NCBI RefSeq assembly: GCF_030272615.1
Contig: NC_081409.1
Location: forward strand, 526,306,975-526,370,974
Reading direction: 5' to 3'
Length of the DNA: 64,000 nt
Origin: Cryptomeria japonica
Lineage: Eukaryota > Streptophyta > Pinopsida > Cupressales > Cupressaceae
Below the pieces are notes generated by a model. That model saw nothing but the letters and a program-made list of their open reading frames with translations. It did not search any database and was not told the DNA's origin. A program made the translations under genes and the position numbers. The stretch's first letter is position 1; each line of letters opens with the position of its first letter. Shown in pieces: positions 45,530 to 55,989 of this stretch.

Positions 45530-47703
45530 CTGAGATTTAGTCTGATTTTAGGAACGATCTATCCTATCTAAGACGTTATCTAAGTTGATTCTAAGCATAG
45601 TGTAAGATTCAGTCTGGTTTTAGGAATGATCTATCTTGTATAAGACATTATCTAAGTGACTAAAATTTGATAGGTAGTTGATTGAACTAGCTGAAAGGTG
45701 ATCGACCAAATCATGCAACACAAATGGCAGAGGTACACTGTCTTGATCTGTTTATGCTCAAGAAAATGATAACCAGTATTGTGTTTGCTATAAGCTATTT
45801 TTAGGCAAGTTTGACTGTTCTGTTCTGACAAAACCAAAGACTCGTACAACAATATTTTCTGGACCAGATGACAATTTAGCAGCTACAAGACGATAATAGT
45901 TTTGTTTCGTATGAGTTGTTGCCTCGTACCATACGACAAATGGGCATGTGCAAGACGACAAAAGACTGAAGGTAATTCTATCTCGTATGAGATATGATAT
46001 AGTGCAGGATGATAGATGACTCAGACTCGTACGACATATAATATGGTATAGGATGACAAATCAGTAGACTCGTACGACACAGGACCTGGTGCAGCACGAT
46101 GGATTATCAGACTCGTACGATTGTTCACAAGACAGAGCCTAGAAATTTTGAGTTTTTCCGATTGCTGAGTATGATAACTGAGTATGACTAATTTTGAGAT
46201 GGACTAATTTTTGACCAGGATAAACTAGTTTCTGACACAGATAGATTTCTGACTTAAAATGGACTAATTTCTGACACAGACAAAGTTTTGACTTAGGATG
46301 GACTAGTTTCTGACACAGACAGAGTTTTGACTTAGGATGGACTAGTTTCTGACATAGATAGAGTTTTGACTTAGGATGGACTAGTTTCTGACATGGATAG
46401 AGTTTCGACTCACTGATTTGTTTCTGGTCTTCACCAATTTTTGGTATTTCAATTTTTGTTTCAGGGATGAAAACATAGAAAACAAGTAGTATGTATAGTG
46501 ACTCCAATCACAGCATGCAAACCCTAAGGAATTTGGTGAGGAAAGAAAATATTTTCTTGTAGACTCAAGTACACACCCAATAGATAATCAGAATACGGCC
46601 ACTGAGTCTCACGTAATGGATTCTCAACACCGTATTATCTGACTCCAAATGCTAATGAGGGCACGAAATGACAAGTATCTTGGGAGAGTTACTATCTCTC
46701 TTGTACAAAGATTATCCCCTTTTCGGAGGTGAACAGGGTAGCTTCTAATTTTAAATTGGATTTAGTCAGGGATCCATTTGGCTCATCGAGATATAAACTC
46801 AATTAAGAGGTCTCCCACCCTTGAAAACCAAGGTTTAGTATACCCAAAGGTACGAAGGAGAACTATTCCCAAGCACTGCCGTTGACTTGATTTTCATCAA
46901 ATCACGTTTATTTTATAGTGGGTTGGAGTACTTGGCATCTAGTTGTTCCCACTTAGGTCATTCCCCTCTCACTGACCATAAAGGCTATAGAGTTATTAGC
47001 TCCTCGGGAGGGCAGGCCTGCTAAAGATGTTGCAATCAATCTTAAGAAAATACTTCAAGGGTCTAGATTTCTAATTGTCTAGAAGAAGACAAGAGCATGC
47101 TCTCCTACCTCTCAGATTTTTGTAAAACATGAAAGACAGATTTTGTTCATTAACCAGATAGCAAGTTAGGTGCCTAAAAAATGAATTTAAAGCATACATG
47201 ATGTTTTAGTCAATTCTCCTCAGGCAACCTGCAAAGACAATGAATCAGTAGTCATATTGTCTTTGTGCGACAAGCATTCTGCAACAACTAGTTAGGCTGT
47301 GAAAAACTCTGAGATAGACAGATAAACAGTCAGCGTCAGTCGTCAGAACAATCAATCAAAAATGAGAAAATTATGAAATTTGCCTCTTTTACCAGAAAAT
47401 ATAGAATTGTACGACAGACACTTGACTCATACGAGACAGGATTTAGTATCGTATGAAAGAAGATTGTTGATGATGTCTGCTCGTACGACAGAGGATTTAT
47501 GCTCGTACGACAGAGGATCTGCTCATACGATAGATATTTGCAATTCATGCGACACCTGTAGTTTGTCGTTTCAGCCTATAAAAATTGTCGTACGAGATGT
47601 ATGGACGAAAAACCAAAAAATTTGAAATCTAGGAAAAAAAAAAAAGTGGTCAGTCTTGGAGGCCGAAAAAGTGTAGTCTTCGGGCCCCACAGTGGGTGCC
47701 AGA
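45530..47703 (-). other. Gypsy C leader with PBS, minisatellite and TCGTACGA palindromes
   Basis: Next to the 5' LTR, the minus strand reads TCTGGCACCCACTGTGGGG (about 47701-47683), the usual gypsy PBS region. A 39-base tandem repeat (about 46200-46412) is present. Exact TCGTACGA palindromes lie at 46027, 46070, 46113, 47481, 47503 and 47588, with several near matches, in the phrase CTCGTACGACAGAGGAT. No conserved protein is seen; the repeat-derived frame on the minus strand (QKLVHPKSKL units) is likely an artefact. Confidence 0.75.
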
Positions 47704-49074
47704 TGATGTGTGTGTGGAAAAGTGAACCTGTAGCTGCAAGCACAACACTTCAATTAAGTCATTATATGCATGGTTAATAATCAATAATCAATAAGTAATA
47801 AACCATAGCAAAGTGACCAATTGCCTTCTAAAAGACGTGAGTATAAGATTGCTCTCAGATTTTTATAAGCAATACCAGTGACTAGACTACACCAAGATGA
47901 AGGATTTAATCTATATGATATTAAGCTATATGGATGCAAGATGGATGAATAATTCAAGCAATAATCAATTCAAGCAACAATGGATGCAAGCAATAATGGA
48001 TGTAAAATGGATGCAAAAAATCTAAAAAGCACAATAATCTTCAATGACTCCAAAGCGAAATTAGCATGATAATAATCTCCATGCATGTTCTCAAAAATCT
48101 CTGGGGTAAATTGGAATGAGAGTTGAAGACTAAATTTATAGAGAATCACAAGAGAGATGATGAAAAAGCTTAATTTTGGATTAATTGAAATAATTGAGAA
48201 ATCATGTTCAGTTAACCTTGAGATAGATTCTAATTATAGTTTAATTGAAATGCATTCAAATTAGAAGTCCAAGTTGCATTGGAAAATAATAATAAATTAA
48301 TTCCATGCATATCTGATAAAAATAGATAATTCTTTAATTTATTCAAGAAAAAGGTCTTTTCAATGCAACTGAACTTCTTTTTCTGAAAAGCTTTGAGTTA
48401 CTATTTTAGAGAATAATTCAATAATTCAATTAAGTTCTAAATTTAGAAAAAGAAATAATATCTCAAGTTTGATTTCTCTCTCAATTCAATTCTTTGTAAT
48501 AAATGAATCCTTTTTGCATGATTGAATGGCAAATTTATTAATTAATTAAATATACAAGGATATTTAATAAATTAAAATGGGATAATTGATCAAAATGATA
48601 TATTGGAAATGATTTGATTAATTAAATAAATATTTAATTAATATTGAGTAGTTGATTTGCCATGTGATATTTGATGATTAAAGAATTAATAATGTGCTCA
48701 TGATTGATTTAATTGCCTTTGGTTAGGATATTGGTGATGTTGTTGAGATTAAGGGCCCATGGTTTAGATGACCATTTTTAGGGTATTACATTTGCCCCTC
48801 TTTGAATTAATGTGCGAGCAGTGCGTTGGTTCAAAGAATGTGTGATGTCTAGGAGATGCCAGTTCTGAACTTGATTGATCACGAACTAGATGAAAGAAAG
48901 GTGTTTAGCTTGATTCGAAGTGACAAAGCTGAATGAAGTCTGATTAAAGTGATACCGATCCTGAACTTGATTGAACTGAGGAATGATAGAAAAAAAAAGA
49001 TACCGAACTTGAACTTGATTGATCAAGAAGTGGATCTTACTGATCTAGAACTTGATTGAACTTAGATGCAGTGA
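47704..49074 (-). repeat. Gypsy C 5' LTR (right end deleted)
   Basis: A direct repeat of 30535-31932. The match stops at GATGCAGTGA, after which Copia A coding (DEGIFLGYSS) follows at once. The outer part of this LTR, which would hold the promoter for gypsy C, is missing. Confidence 0.88.
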
Positions 49075-50953
49075 TGAAGGAATATTTCTTGGTTATTCAT
49101 CTAAGAGCAAGGCATATAGATGTTTTAACAAAAGATTGCAGAAAATTGTTGAAAATACAAATGTAAAGATTGATGAACAATTCAGAGGAACTTCAAGGTA
49201 TATAGACTCTGAACTGGCAACATAAATTTTGACAAATGAACCTACTCTGAATCCACCAATACAGAATGAAGATCCAGTTACCCCGGTATCATCTAAGGAT
49301 TCCACAGTAATTGAGGAACAACAACAAACAAAGACACCCTGGTATGTAAGACTGAATCTTTTTGAAGATCAGATAATTGGAAACAAGTTTAAAGGAGTTA
49401 TGACAAGAGGAAGATTGGCAAATGAAGAGGTATGTCTTATTTCTCAAATTGAACCATCATCAGTTAATGAGGCATGCAAAGATAAATTTTAGATTAAAGC
49501 TATGGAAGAAGAATTAGAACAAATTGAGAAAAATAACACTTGGACATTAGTTCCCCGACCTACAGATAAAAATGTAATTGGAACCAAATGGGTATTCAGA
49601 AACAAACTAAATGAAGATGGTAAGGTTGTCAGAAATAAAGCAAGACTAGTGTGTAAGGGATATTCTTAGAAAGAAGGAATTGATTACAATGAAACCTTTG
49701 CATCGATAGCTAGAATTGAGGCAGTCATATTATTTTTGGCTTTTGCAGCACATAATAACTACAAAGTATATCAAATGGATATTAAATGTGCATTTTTGAA
49801 TGGAGATCTTGAAGAAGTGGTGTACATTGAACAACCTGATGGATTTTCTTTGACAGATAACAAAGATATGGTTTGCAGGTTAAGAAAAGCTTTGTATGGA
49901 TTAAAACAAGCTCCAAGAGCTTGGTATGAAAGATTGGATAAGTATCTTTTGAAGAATGGTTTTTCTAAAGGTAATGCAGACAACAATTTATACTATAAAG
50001 TGACTAATGATGACATCTTGATTATAGAAGTATTTGTTGATGATATATTCTTTGGAGGAGAAGATGGATTATGTAAAGAATTTTCCATTAAAATGCAGCA
50101 AGAATTTGAAATATCTATGATTGGAGAAATAAAATTATTTTTAGGATTGTAGATTTCACAAATTGATAAAGGTATATTCTTGAGTCAATCCAAGTACTTA
50201 AAAGAGTTACTAAAGAAATTTGGGATGGAGAACTCTAAACTGGTAAGCATACCTATGGCAACAAATGATAAATTATCACTAAGGGATGAATCTACACCTG
50301 TTAATCCAACTAGATACAAATCTATGATAGGAGGTTTACTATATTTGACACAAACTAGACCTAATATTATGAATGCAGTATGTATTGTTTCAAGATTTCA
50401 AAGTAATCCTAGAGAAAATCATGAATCAGTAGTAAAAAGGATTTTTCGGTACTTACAAGGCACTATAAATCTTGGATTATGGTATCCTAGAGATGAAAAC
50501 TTTGAATTATGTGCATACATAGATGCAAATTGGGCAGGAGATGTGGATGATAGAAAAAGCACCACTGGCGGAGCATTCTTTCTTGGAAACAGACTAGTTT
50601 CTTGGTTGAGTAAGAAACAAAGTTGTACATCTTTATCAACAACAGAATCAAAATATGTTGCAATAGAAACTAACTGTACACAGGTACTATGGCTTAAGCA
50701 AATGTTGAAAGACATACAGGTAAAATGCAAGGAACCTATTACTATCTATTGTGATAAGACTGCAACAATTGATATATCTAAGAATCCGGTATTACATTCT
50801 AAAACCAAACATGTTTCTATCAAACTAAATTTTCTAAGGGAAAATGTTGAAGCAAAGGAAATAAAACTGGTTTATGTGAATACTAAAGAGCAGATTGCAG
50901 ATATCTTTACTAAACCTCTGCCTAAGGAGACTTTTGAATATCTCAGAGATTAG
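49075..50953 (+). pseudogene. Copia A integrase end, reverse transcriptase and RNase H (broken)
   Basis: Begins in the integrase C-terminus (DEGIFLGYSSKSKAYRCF). Reverse transcriptase: EEELEQIEKNNTWTLVPRP, CAFLNGDLEEVVYIEQPDGF, LYGLKQAPRAWYERL, and FVDD at the catalytic site. RNase H: YIDANWAGDVDDRKSTTG, SLSTTESKYVA, ITIYCDKTATI, then IADIFTKPLPKETFEYLRD. All pieces lie in one frame with in-frame stops TAA near 49223, and TAG at 49490, 49667, 50150 and 50951. Integrase catalytic residues and half of protease are absent from the window. Confidence 0.93.
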
Positions 50954-51364
50954 CTTGGGGCCATACCCCCACCGATAGAGACTTAGGATGTTGATGATTG
51001 TCATCAACCAACAGAATTAACAGAGAAATCTTTTTTCCGGCCTTTGATGGGAAGCTACTTCTCAGGGGGAGTAGTTGGTATACTAAATTGATTGGTATTT
51101 TGTATATGAACTTGGTTTTGTTGTAACTTTGGCATTTGATGTCAAAGGGGGAGAGATTGGTATGGAAAAACACAAGGAAAACACATGTTGCTCCCAGGGG
51201 GAGAGATTGTTGTTTGGGAGAGATTATTACTCTCTGTATCTGTATTTTGATTTTTGGTTATGATCTCTTTTTGGAGATTGTTGGTTTTTGGTATTTGGCA
51301 TTTCTATTTTGGCACTTTGATGGTTTTTCCATCTTGTGTTGCCATCAATGCCAAAGGGGGAGAT
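50954..51364 (+). other. Copia A 3' untranslated region with repeated polypurine tracts
   Basis: The functional polypurine tract AAAGGGGGAGAT (51353-51364) touches the 3' LTR. Similar tracts occur earlier (CTCAGGGGGAGTAG near 51061; TCAAAGGGGGAGAG near 51142; CAGGGGGAGAG near 51196), suggesting repeated duplication of this segment. No ORF. Confidence 0.8.
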
Positions 51365-51404
51365 TGTTGGTATTTTGGTATGGTTTTGTCATTGATGTCA
51401 ACAC
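51336..51404 (+). other. Hairpin enclosing the Copia A polypurine tract and LTR start
   Basis: GTGTTGCCATCAATGCCAAA (51336-51355) pairs with TTTGTCATTGATGTCAACAC (51385-51404) at 18 of 20 positions. The loop holds the polypurine tract and the first bases of the LTR. Confidence 0.65.
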
Positions 51405-52425
51405 CTACTAAACACTTATCAACTCTGGCACTTTGGAGAATCAGCAACATTCACCAGCAATCAAGTGACTCATGCACAGTCACCGGTATCTAGTACACCG
51501 GCAAGATATAATGATCACCGACACTTGTAACAATATGGAAAACACTTGGTTATGTTAAAGACATCATGTGGACACTTTGTTTTGGAGTTTTGTTTATTGG
51601 TACATTAGCATTTGCATATTTTCTATTACTGACAAATAGGTCCAGGTTACACCGGCAAGTTTATCTTTTCCAGATCAACACGACATGCTATGGAGATGAT
51701 TAATTATTGTTGTAAATGCATTAAGCCGACATGTTGAATCGGTTATTGCATCAGATATTGTATTGTTTGTAAAATGTTTTTATTGTAATATCTTGTAGAG
51801 CCGACCTACTAAAATTGGTCTTAGGGTATGGTATAAATGTAAGATCTTATTTGTAAGATCATATGTGGAATGCAAAAAAGGATTGTGTGAAGGTATATGC
51901 GAGAATAAGTAGAGCTATACACGCAGACATCATTTGAAGATTGAAGGAGGGTTTTTATGAAGACAATCAGAACTACATCGGTACTGAATCCAGCATATGA
52001 AGATGTTATTTTGTGTAGTACATTCTTATTGGATTTAACCATCCAATTGTAGTCAGTGTGACTCCCATTTTGTGATTGAGCAGTGAGCTCTAGGCGCTTG
52101 GCCTTTCTGCATGTGCAAGCCCCATTTATGTACACTTACTATCTACAATAGTATCATCTGATTGTGGGTAAGGTTTCCCACCATGGTTTTTCCCATTACA
52201 GGGTTTCCACATACAAATATTGGTGTTATGTGTTGTGGATGACTTTGTATTTATGTTTCATGCACTAATCCTTACCAGTATAGCAATTAACTGTTAAAAC
52301 TATCTACCGGCTTATTAAACTGGTTTATCGGTATTAAGCATTAAGTTGGTTAAGTAGTTTTGGTTTGAATTTATTTGACAACTGAATCAACTCCCCCCCC
52401 TCTCAGTTGCCTCCGGGACCTAACA
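51365..52425 (+). repeat. Copia A 3' LTR
   Basis: Partner of 22084-23140; 1061 bases; followed by the CATGG duplication. Confidence 0.94.
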
Positions 52426-52430
52426 CATGG

Positions 52431-53073
52431 ATGCTCCAATTTGCACCATGGATGTGCTAAACTACTCCATTGATGCACCAATCTACCCTTTTTTGCTAGT
52501 TTGTCAGTTCTTGTCTGTTTGAGATCAATTTTTTGGATTTTGGCTTGTACCAGAGTCTTTTTTCGTTATTTTCCTTGAGTTTCTTTGAAATGTTTGTGGT
52601 CTAGTAATGATCATTCTATATTTATTTTGGCTCTAGTAAGAGGGATAATTCCTTGTCGTTGAGGGTTGTGCATAGATGCAGTTATAGCTCCAACAAGAGG
52701 AAGAATACCTTGCTGTGGAGGTTGATTTTATGTGAGCTCTTATGGGATGGTTGTGCCTCATTGTCAAGGATTGTATATGTAATGTTTTGAGTAAGGTGAA
52801 TGTATTCCTTACTCTTGATTATTGTTGTTCCTTTGATGGTAGGGGCTCTTGACTTACATGTTGGCTTTGTGGTTAATGTTATATATTCATATCAATAGGA
52901 TGTTGTCATTGTTGGATTCTTGGTATGAGCCTCCTTGTGATGTTGTTGTTATTATGTTCATTCTAAGGTCTTGGTCCATGGTTAGGGAGAGTGGGCTCTT
53001 GCATGTGTGGACCAAGGTCATGAGCAATAGGCTTCTACGAGGTTCCTTGTAAGCATGATTAGGGTCTAGAATT
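52431..53073. other. Gene-free stretch between Copia A and element E
   Basis: T/G-rich sequence with loosely repeated GAGGGATAATTCCTTG/GAGGAAGAATACCTTG words. No coding potential. It continues the sequence left of 22084 once Copia A is removed. Confidence 0.55.
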
Positions 53074-54155
53074 TGTTGGCTTGATGATGATTGTAATGAA
53101 TGATTTCATATGTTGTCATTGATGGAACATGTACACACACACATATGTTCACATTGTCTACCAAAATTACTTCTAAAGATTACTTGTATTGCAACTGGTA
53201 TTGAAAGCTTAGTTTATGATGGTGTCAAACTAGTACATGTAGACAACCGGTCTATGCAGGAATGACCCAACACCAACTTGAAGATCCAGCAGAGATTTTC
53301 AAAGAAGCAATGGAGGACAAACAGTTTATGTGTTGACAGAGGTTAACTCTAACTGGTATCGGTGTTCTAATCGGTATTCATTGATTTTGTGATGAGATCC
53401 CAACCGACAAATTTTGGTGGTAATTTGTGATGAGTTATGTTTGATTGTCCAGATACACTGCACCTAGAAAATTACGATATAATTCCTAAGGCTAACATGA
53501 AATATAAATGTCTATATAATGACATTATGATGAACTATTTTAGAGACATGCTATGAGATGATTTGATTGAAAGATAGAAGTGTTAAGTTGTAGAATATGT
53601 TGGTAATGTAGTTTTGAGTGTGTAGAAGAGGATCTATTCAAGCAAGTTGTGCTACTTCTAGATCACACCACCTGTTGTTTTCTAATCACTACAACAGTCA
53701 AATCCCCTAACCGGGTAAACTCTAACAAGATTTATTGTATAAATCCTCTAACCAGGTGATCCATTAGTTTGAATTCAGAAATCCTCTACCGAGGTTACTC
53801 CTAACAGGGTACTACCTTTAACAAGGTATAGCTCCTAACAGAGCTTTGGGATCTTTAATAAGATTCGCTCCTAGCAGAGCACTTTTGTAGACCTTAACCA
53901 GTCAGTTACCTATTACTGCAGATAGTTAACTTGTGAGTCCTATCTCACCATGGTTTTTCCCGTTTGGGTTTTCTACGTATAAACACTTGTTTTATGGTGG
54001 ATGTTTTACTTATTGTGGATTCTTTAATATAATTTTGGATTGCATGCATAGTGTTGAGTAAACTTGTTAAGTATATCTACCGGTTAGTGTTTAAAGTAGT
54101 ATTATTTTTGGTGTCACTGATTCACCCCCCCTCTCAGTGCTTTATAAGTCTATCA
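53074..54155 (+). repeat. Element E 5' LTR
   Basis: TGTTGGCTTGATG...AAGTCTATCA. Its first 79 bases match 59462-59540. The end has GATTCACCCCCCCTCTCAG like the other Copia-like LTRs here. Confidence 0.9.
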
Positions 54156-54157
54156 AT

Positions 54158-54170
54158 TGGTATCAGAGCC
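54158..54170 (+). other. Element E primer binding site
   Basis: TGGTATCAGAGCC two bases after the LTR; exact initiator-Met tRNA site. Confidence 0.95.
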
Positions 54171-54217
54171 TAACATCTTTAAGGATTAATCACTTGGAAG
54201 GGAACCCTAAATCCACC

Positions 54218-55492
54218 ATGGGGGATATGAGCTACTTTGAGATGGCTAGAGTGCTTGAAGCTACTAAGGGTCAGATTCAAAGCTTCACAAGTCAAAAGCA
54301 GAGAGCTGACTGAACAACTATTGGAAATATCTGATAATAGTTCTTCAGATGAAGCTAACACTGATGCATTAGCTGAAGAAGTTGAAAAACTGAATGGTGA
54401 AAAGTTAAATCTGAGAAGAGAGTTAGAAGCCCTAACTATCTGCATGAGTCAAGAGCTAGAAGCTAGAAGGGTAGCTAAAGATCTTGTCAAAGAAAGAGAT
54501 CATGAGATTTCTAAGATCAAACTTGAGAATGCAACCCTGCATGAGCATTGGCATGTAGAAAAAGAAGAAAAAGAGGCTTTGCAGCTAGATCTTGAAATGG
54601 CATCATCTCTGAGAGAGACTCTTACAAAACACAATGAAGATCTTACCAAAGATCTCACTGAGGCTAATGGAAAGCTGGAAAAATTCAACAAAAGTTCTAC
54701 CATGCTGGATGAGCAGATTCAATCACAAAGGATGAAAGGTGATACATATGGACTAAGCTTTAACACATCTGACAAAGGAGAGTCTTCTAGTACAAAGAGA
54801 AACATTCAGAAGGACAAAAATGCTCCTAAGGCTAACAAGCTTACCGGTAAGAATTTTTTAAACACATTTTCTTTGTTTGTTATAAGCCTAGACACACTGA
54901 AAATGTGTGTAGAAACAAACCCAATGGAAATACAAGCTACAATGAAAATACTAGGTATGTATCTAAGAGATTTGAAGGTCATTGTTTCACATGAAAAATG
55001 TATGGACATAGATCAGTTGAATGCAGGTATGGAGCAAATAATCCAATACCTCACATAAATCCAAGACCTAATGTTAACTAGATGAGAACCTATGATAATC
55101 AGGGTAACATGAACTAGCGCAGACCCTATGTCAACCGGTTTAGTCCATTTGAGATGGAAAAGGTAACTAATGTAATTTGCACCATTTGTAATAATTATGG
55201 TCATGTGGCTATGAATTGCAGAAGGAGAACTGGAAGAGGCAATGCAGAACCTTGGAGATCATCTGGAATGACCTGCTATCATTGTCATAAACCAAGACAC
55301 ATGGCAAAGTTCTGTAGATCTAGAAAGAACAAACCGGTTAATCATTCTAAAGATCAGAAAGGAAAGCATAAGGTTAACATTGAGGAAACCAGAGAAGAGA
55401 TGAACCGAACCTGGAAAAAGAAGAGTGATATAATACCTGCAGAAGAATCTAATCCTTCACTTAGTGTGGATAATCCTGCATCGATGAACTGA
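54218..55492 (+). pseudogene. Element E ORF1: coiled-coil protein with four zinc knuckles (broken)
   Basis: The start at 54218 (MGDMSYFEMARVLEATKGQI) gives the frame that, after a frameshift near 54300, continues as a long heptad-rich coiled coil (SRELTEQLLEISDNSSSDE to about 54720). A short linker with KGDTYGLSF follows. After another shift near 54850 come four knuckles: FFVCYKPRHTENVC, a CFT-x-KMYGHRSVEC whose second Cys codon is TGA, CTICNNYGHVAMNC and CYHCHKPRHMAKFC. In-frame TAGs occur near 55078 and 55117. It probably serves as a gag-like RNA-binding and assembly protein. The same plan is found in element D. Confidence 0.8.
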
Positions 55493-55989
55493 GCCTTTTT
55501 ACAGGACTAAGGGGAGCATAGTGGTAAATATACTTTTGGACCCCTTGAAAGATGTGTGGTAAGAGAGTTTGAATTTTTGAGTTATTATGTGTGAAATCTT
55601 GATATCTTTTTTCAATCGGTTTTCCAAAAGTTTATCAACTAATTTTTATACCTATTAATATTGTATACATCATTAAGCAGTGTATTAGGGTTTGTAACCC
55701 TACTAGTCGAGCATTTAATGCAGTGGGTAAAAAGGATAAAAGAAAGTTTTACTATGTTATTTTTACCCTAAATGCATTCGAAAGATAATTCTTGAGCACT
55801 TGCAGAGCGAAGAGAGAATTGCTAGCTGGTATTAGCCAAATTCGTGTTGTGATTTGTGTGATTGAAGCTGATTCAAAGGTTAGTGAAGGTTGAACTAGTG
55901 TGCATTTGAGTTATCAACCGGTAACTGAGGCAGTGCATGTGAATTGAGGTATTTCTTTGTAAATCCCTTTTTGAATCTAGTTTATATGA

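Larger units (their letters stand above)
30535..49074 (-). mobile_element. Gypsy C: Tat/Ogre-like element with an antisense PMD gene
   Basis: LTR copies start TGATGTGTGTGT at 30535 and 47704. On the minus strand the interior reads leader, gag, protease, reverse transcriptase-RNase H, a second archaeal-type RNase H, integrase. The double RNase H is the mark of the Tat/Ogre lineage. Between integrase and the 3' LTR is a plus-strand (antisense) gene with a plant mobile domain. The right LTR is cut short at about 49074, where Copia A coding resumes; the expected second TTGGT duplication is gone, so the right end was deleted after insertion. Confidence 0.92.
22084..52425 (+). mobile_element. Copia A: LTR retrotransposon split by two nested elements
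   Basis: LTRs at 22084-23140 and 51365-52425 begin TGTTGGTATT and end CCTAACA, and CATGG flanks both ends (22079-22083, 52426-52430). The interior reads gag, start of protease, [gypsy C], end of integrase, reverse transcriptase, RNase H, with Copia B nested inside gag-protease. Most of integrase is missing, lost with the right end of gypsy C. The long LTRs and the AAAGGGGGAGATTG polypurine tract resemble the SIRE/Maximus group, but I hold that lineage call weakly. Confidence 0.93.

Noticed and set aside
22540-52135. Frames starting MYINGVCTCKNAK / MYINGACTCRKAK, present twice on the minus strand
   Set aside because: They lie in the two LTRs of Copia A and are shadows of non-coding LTR sequence.
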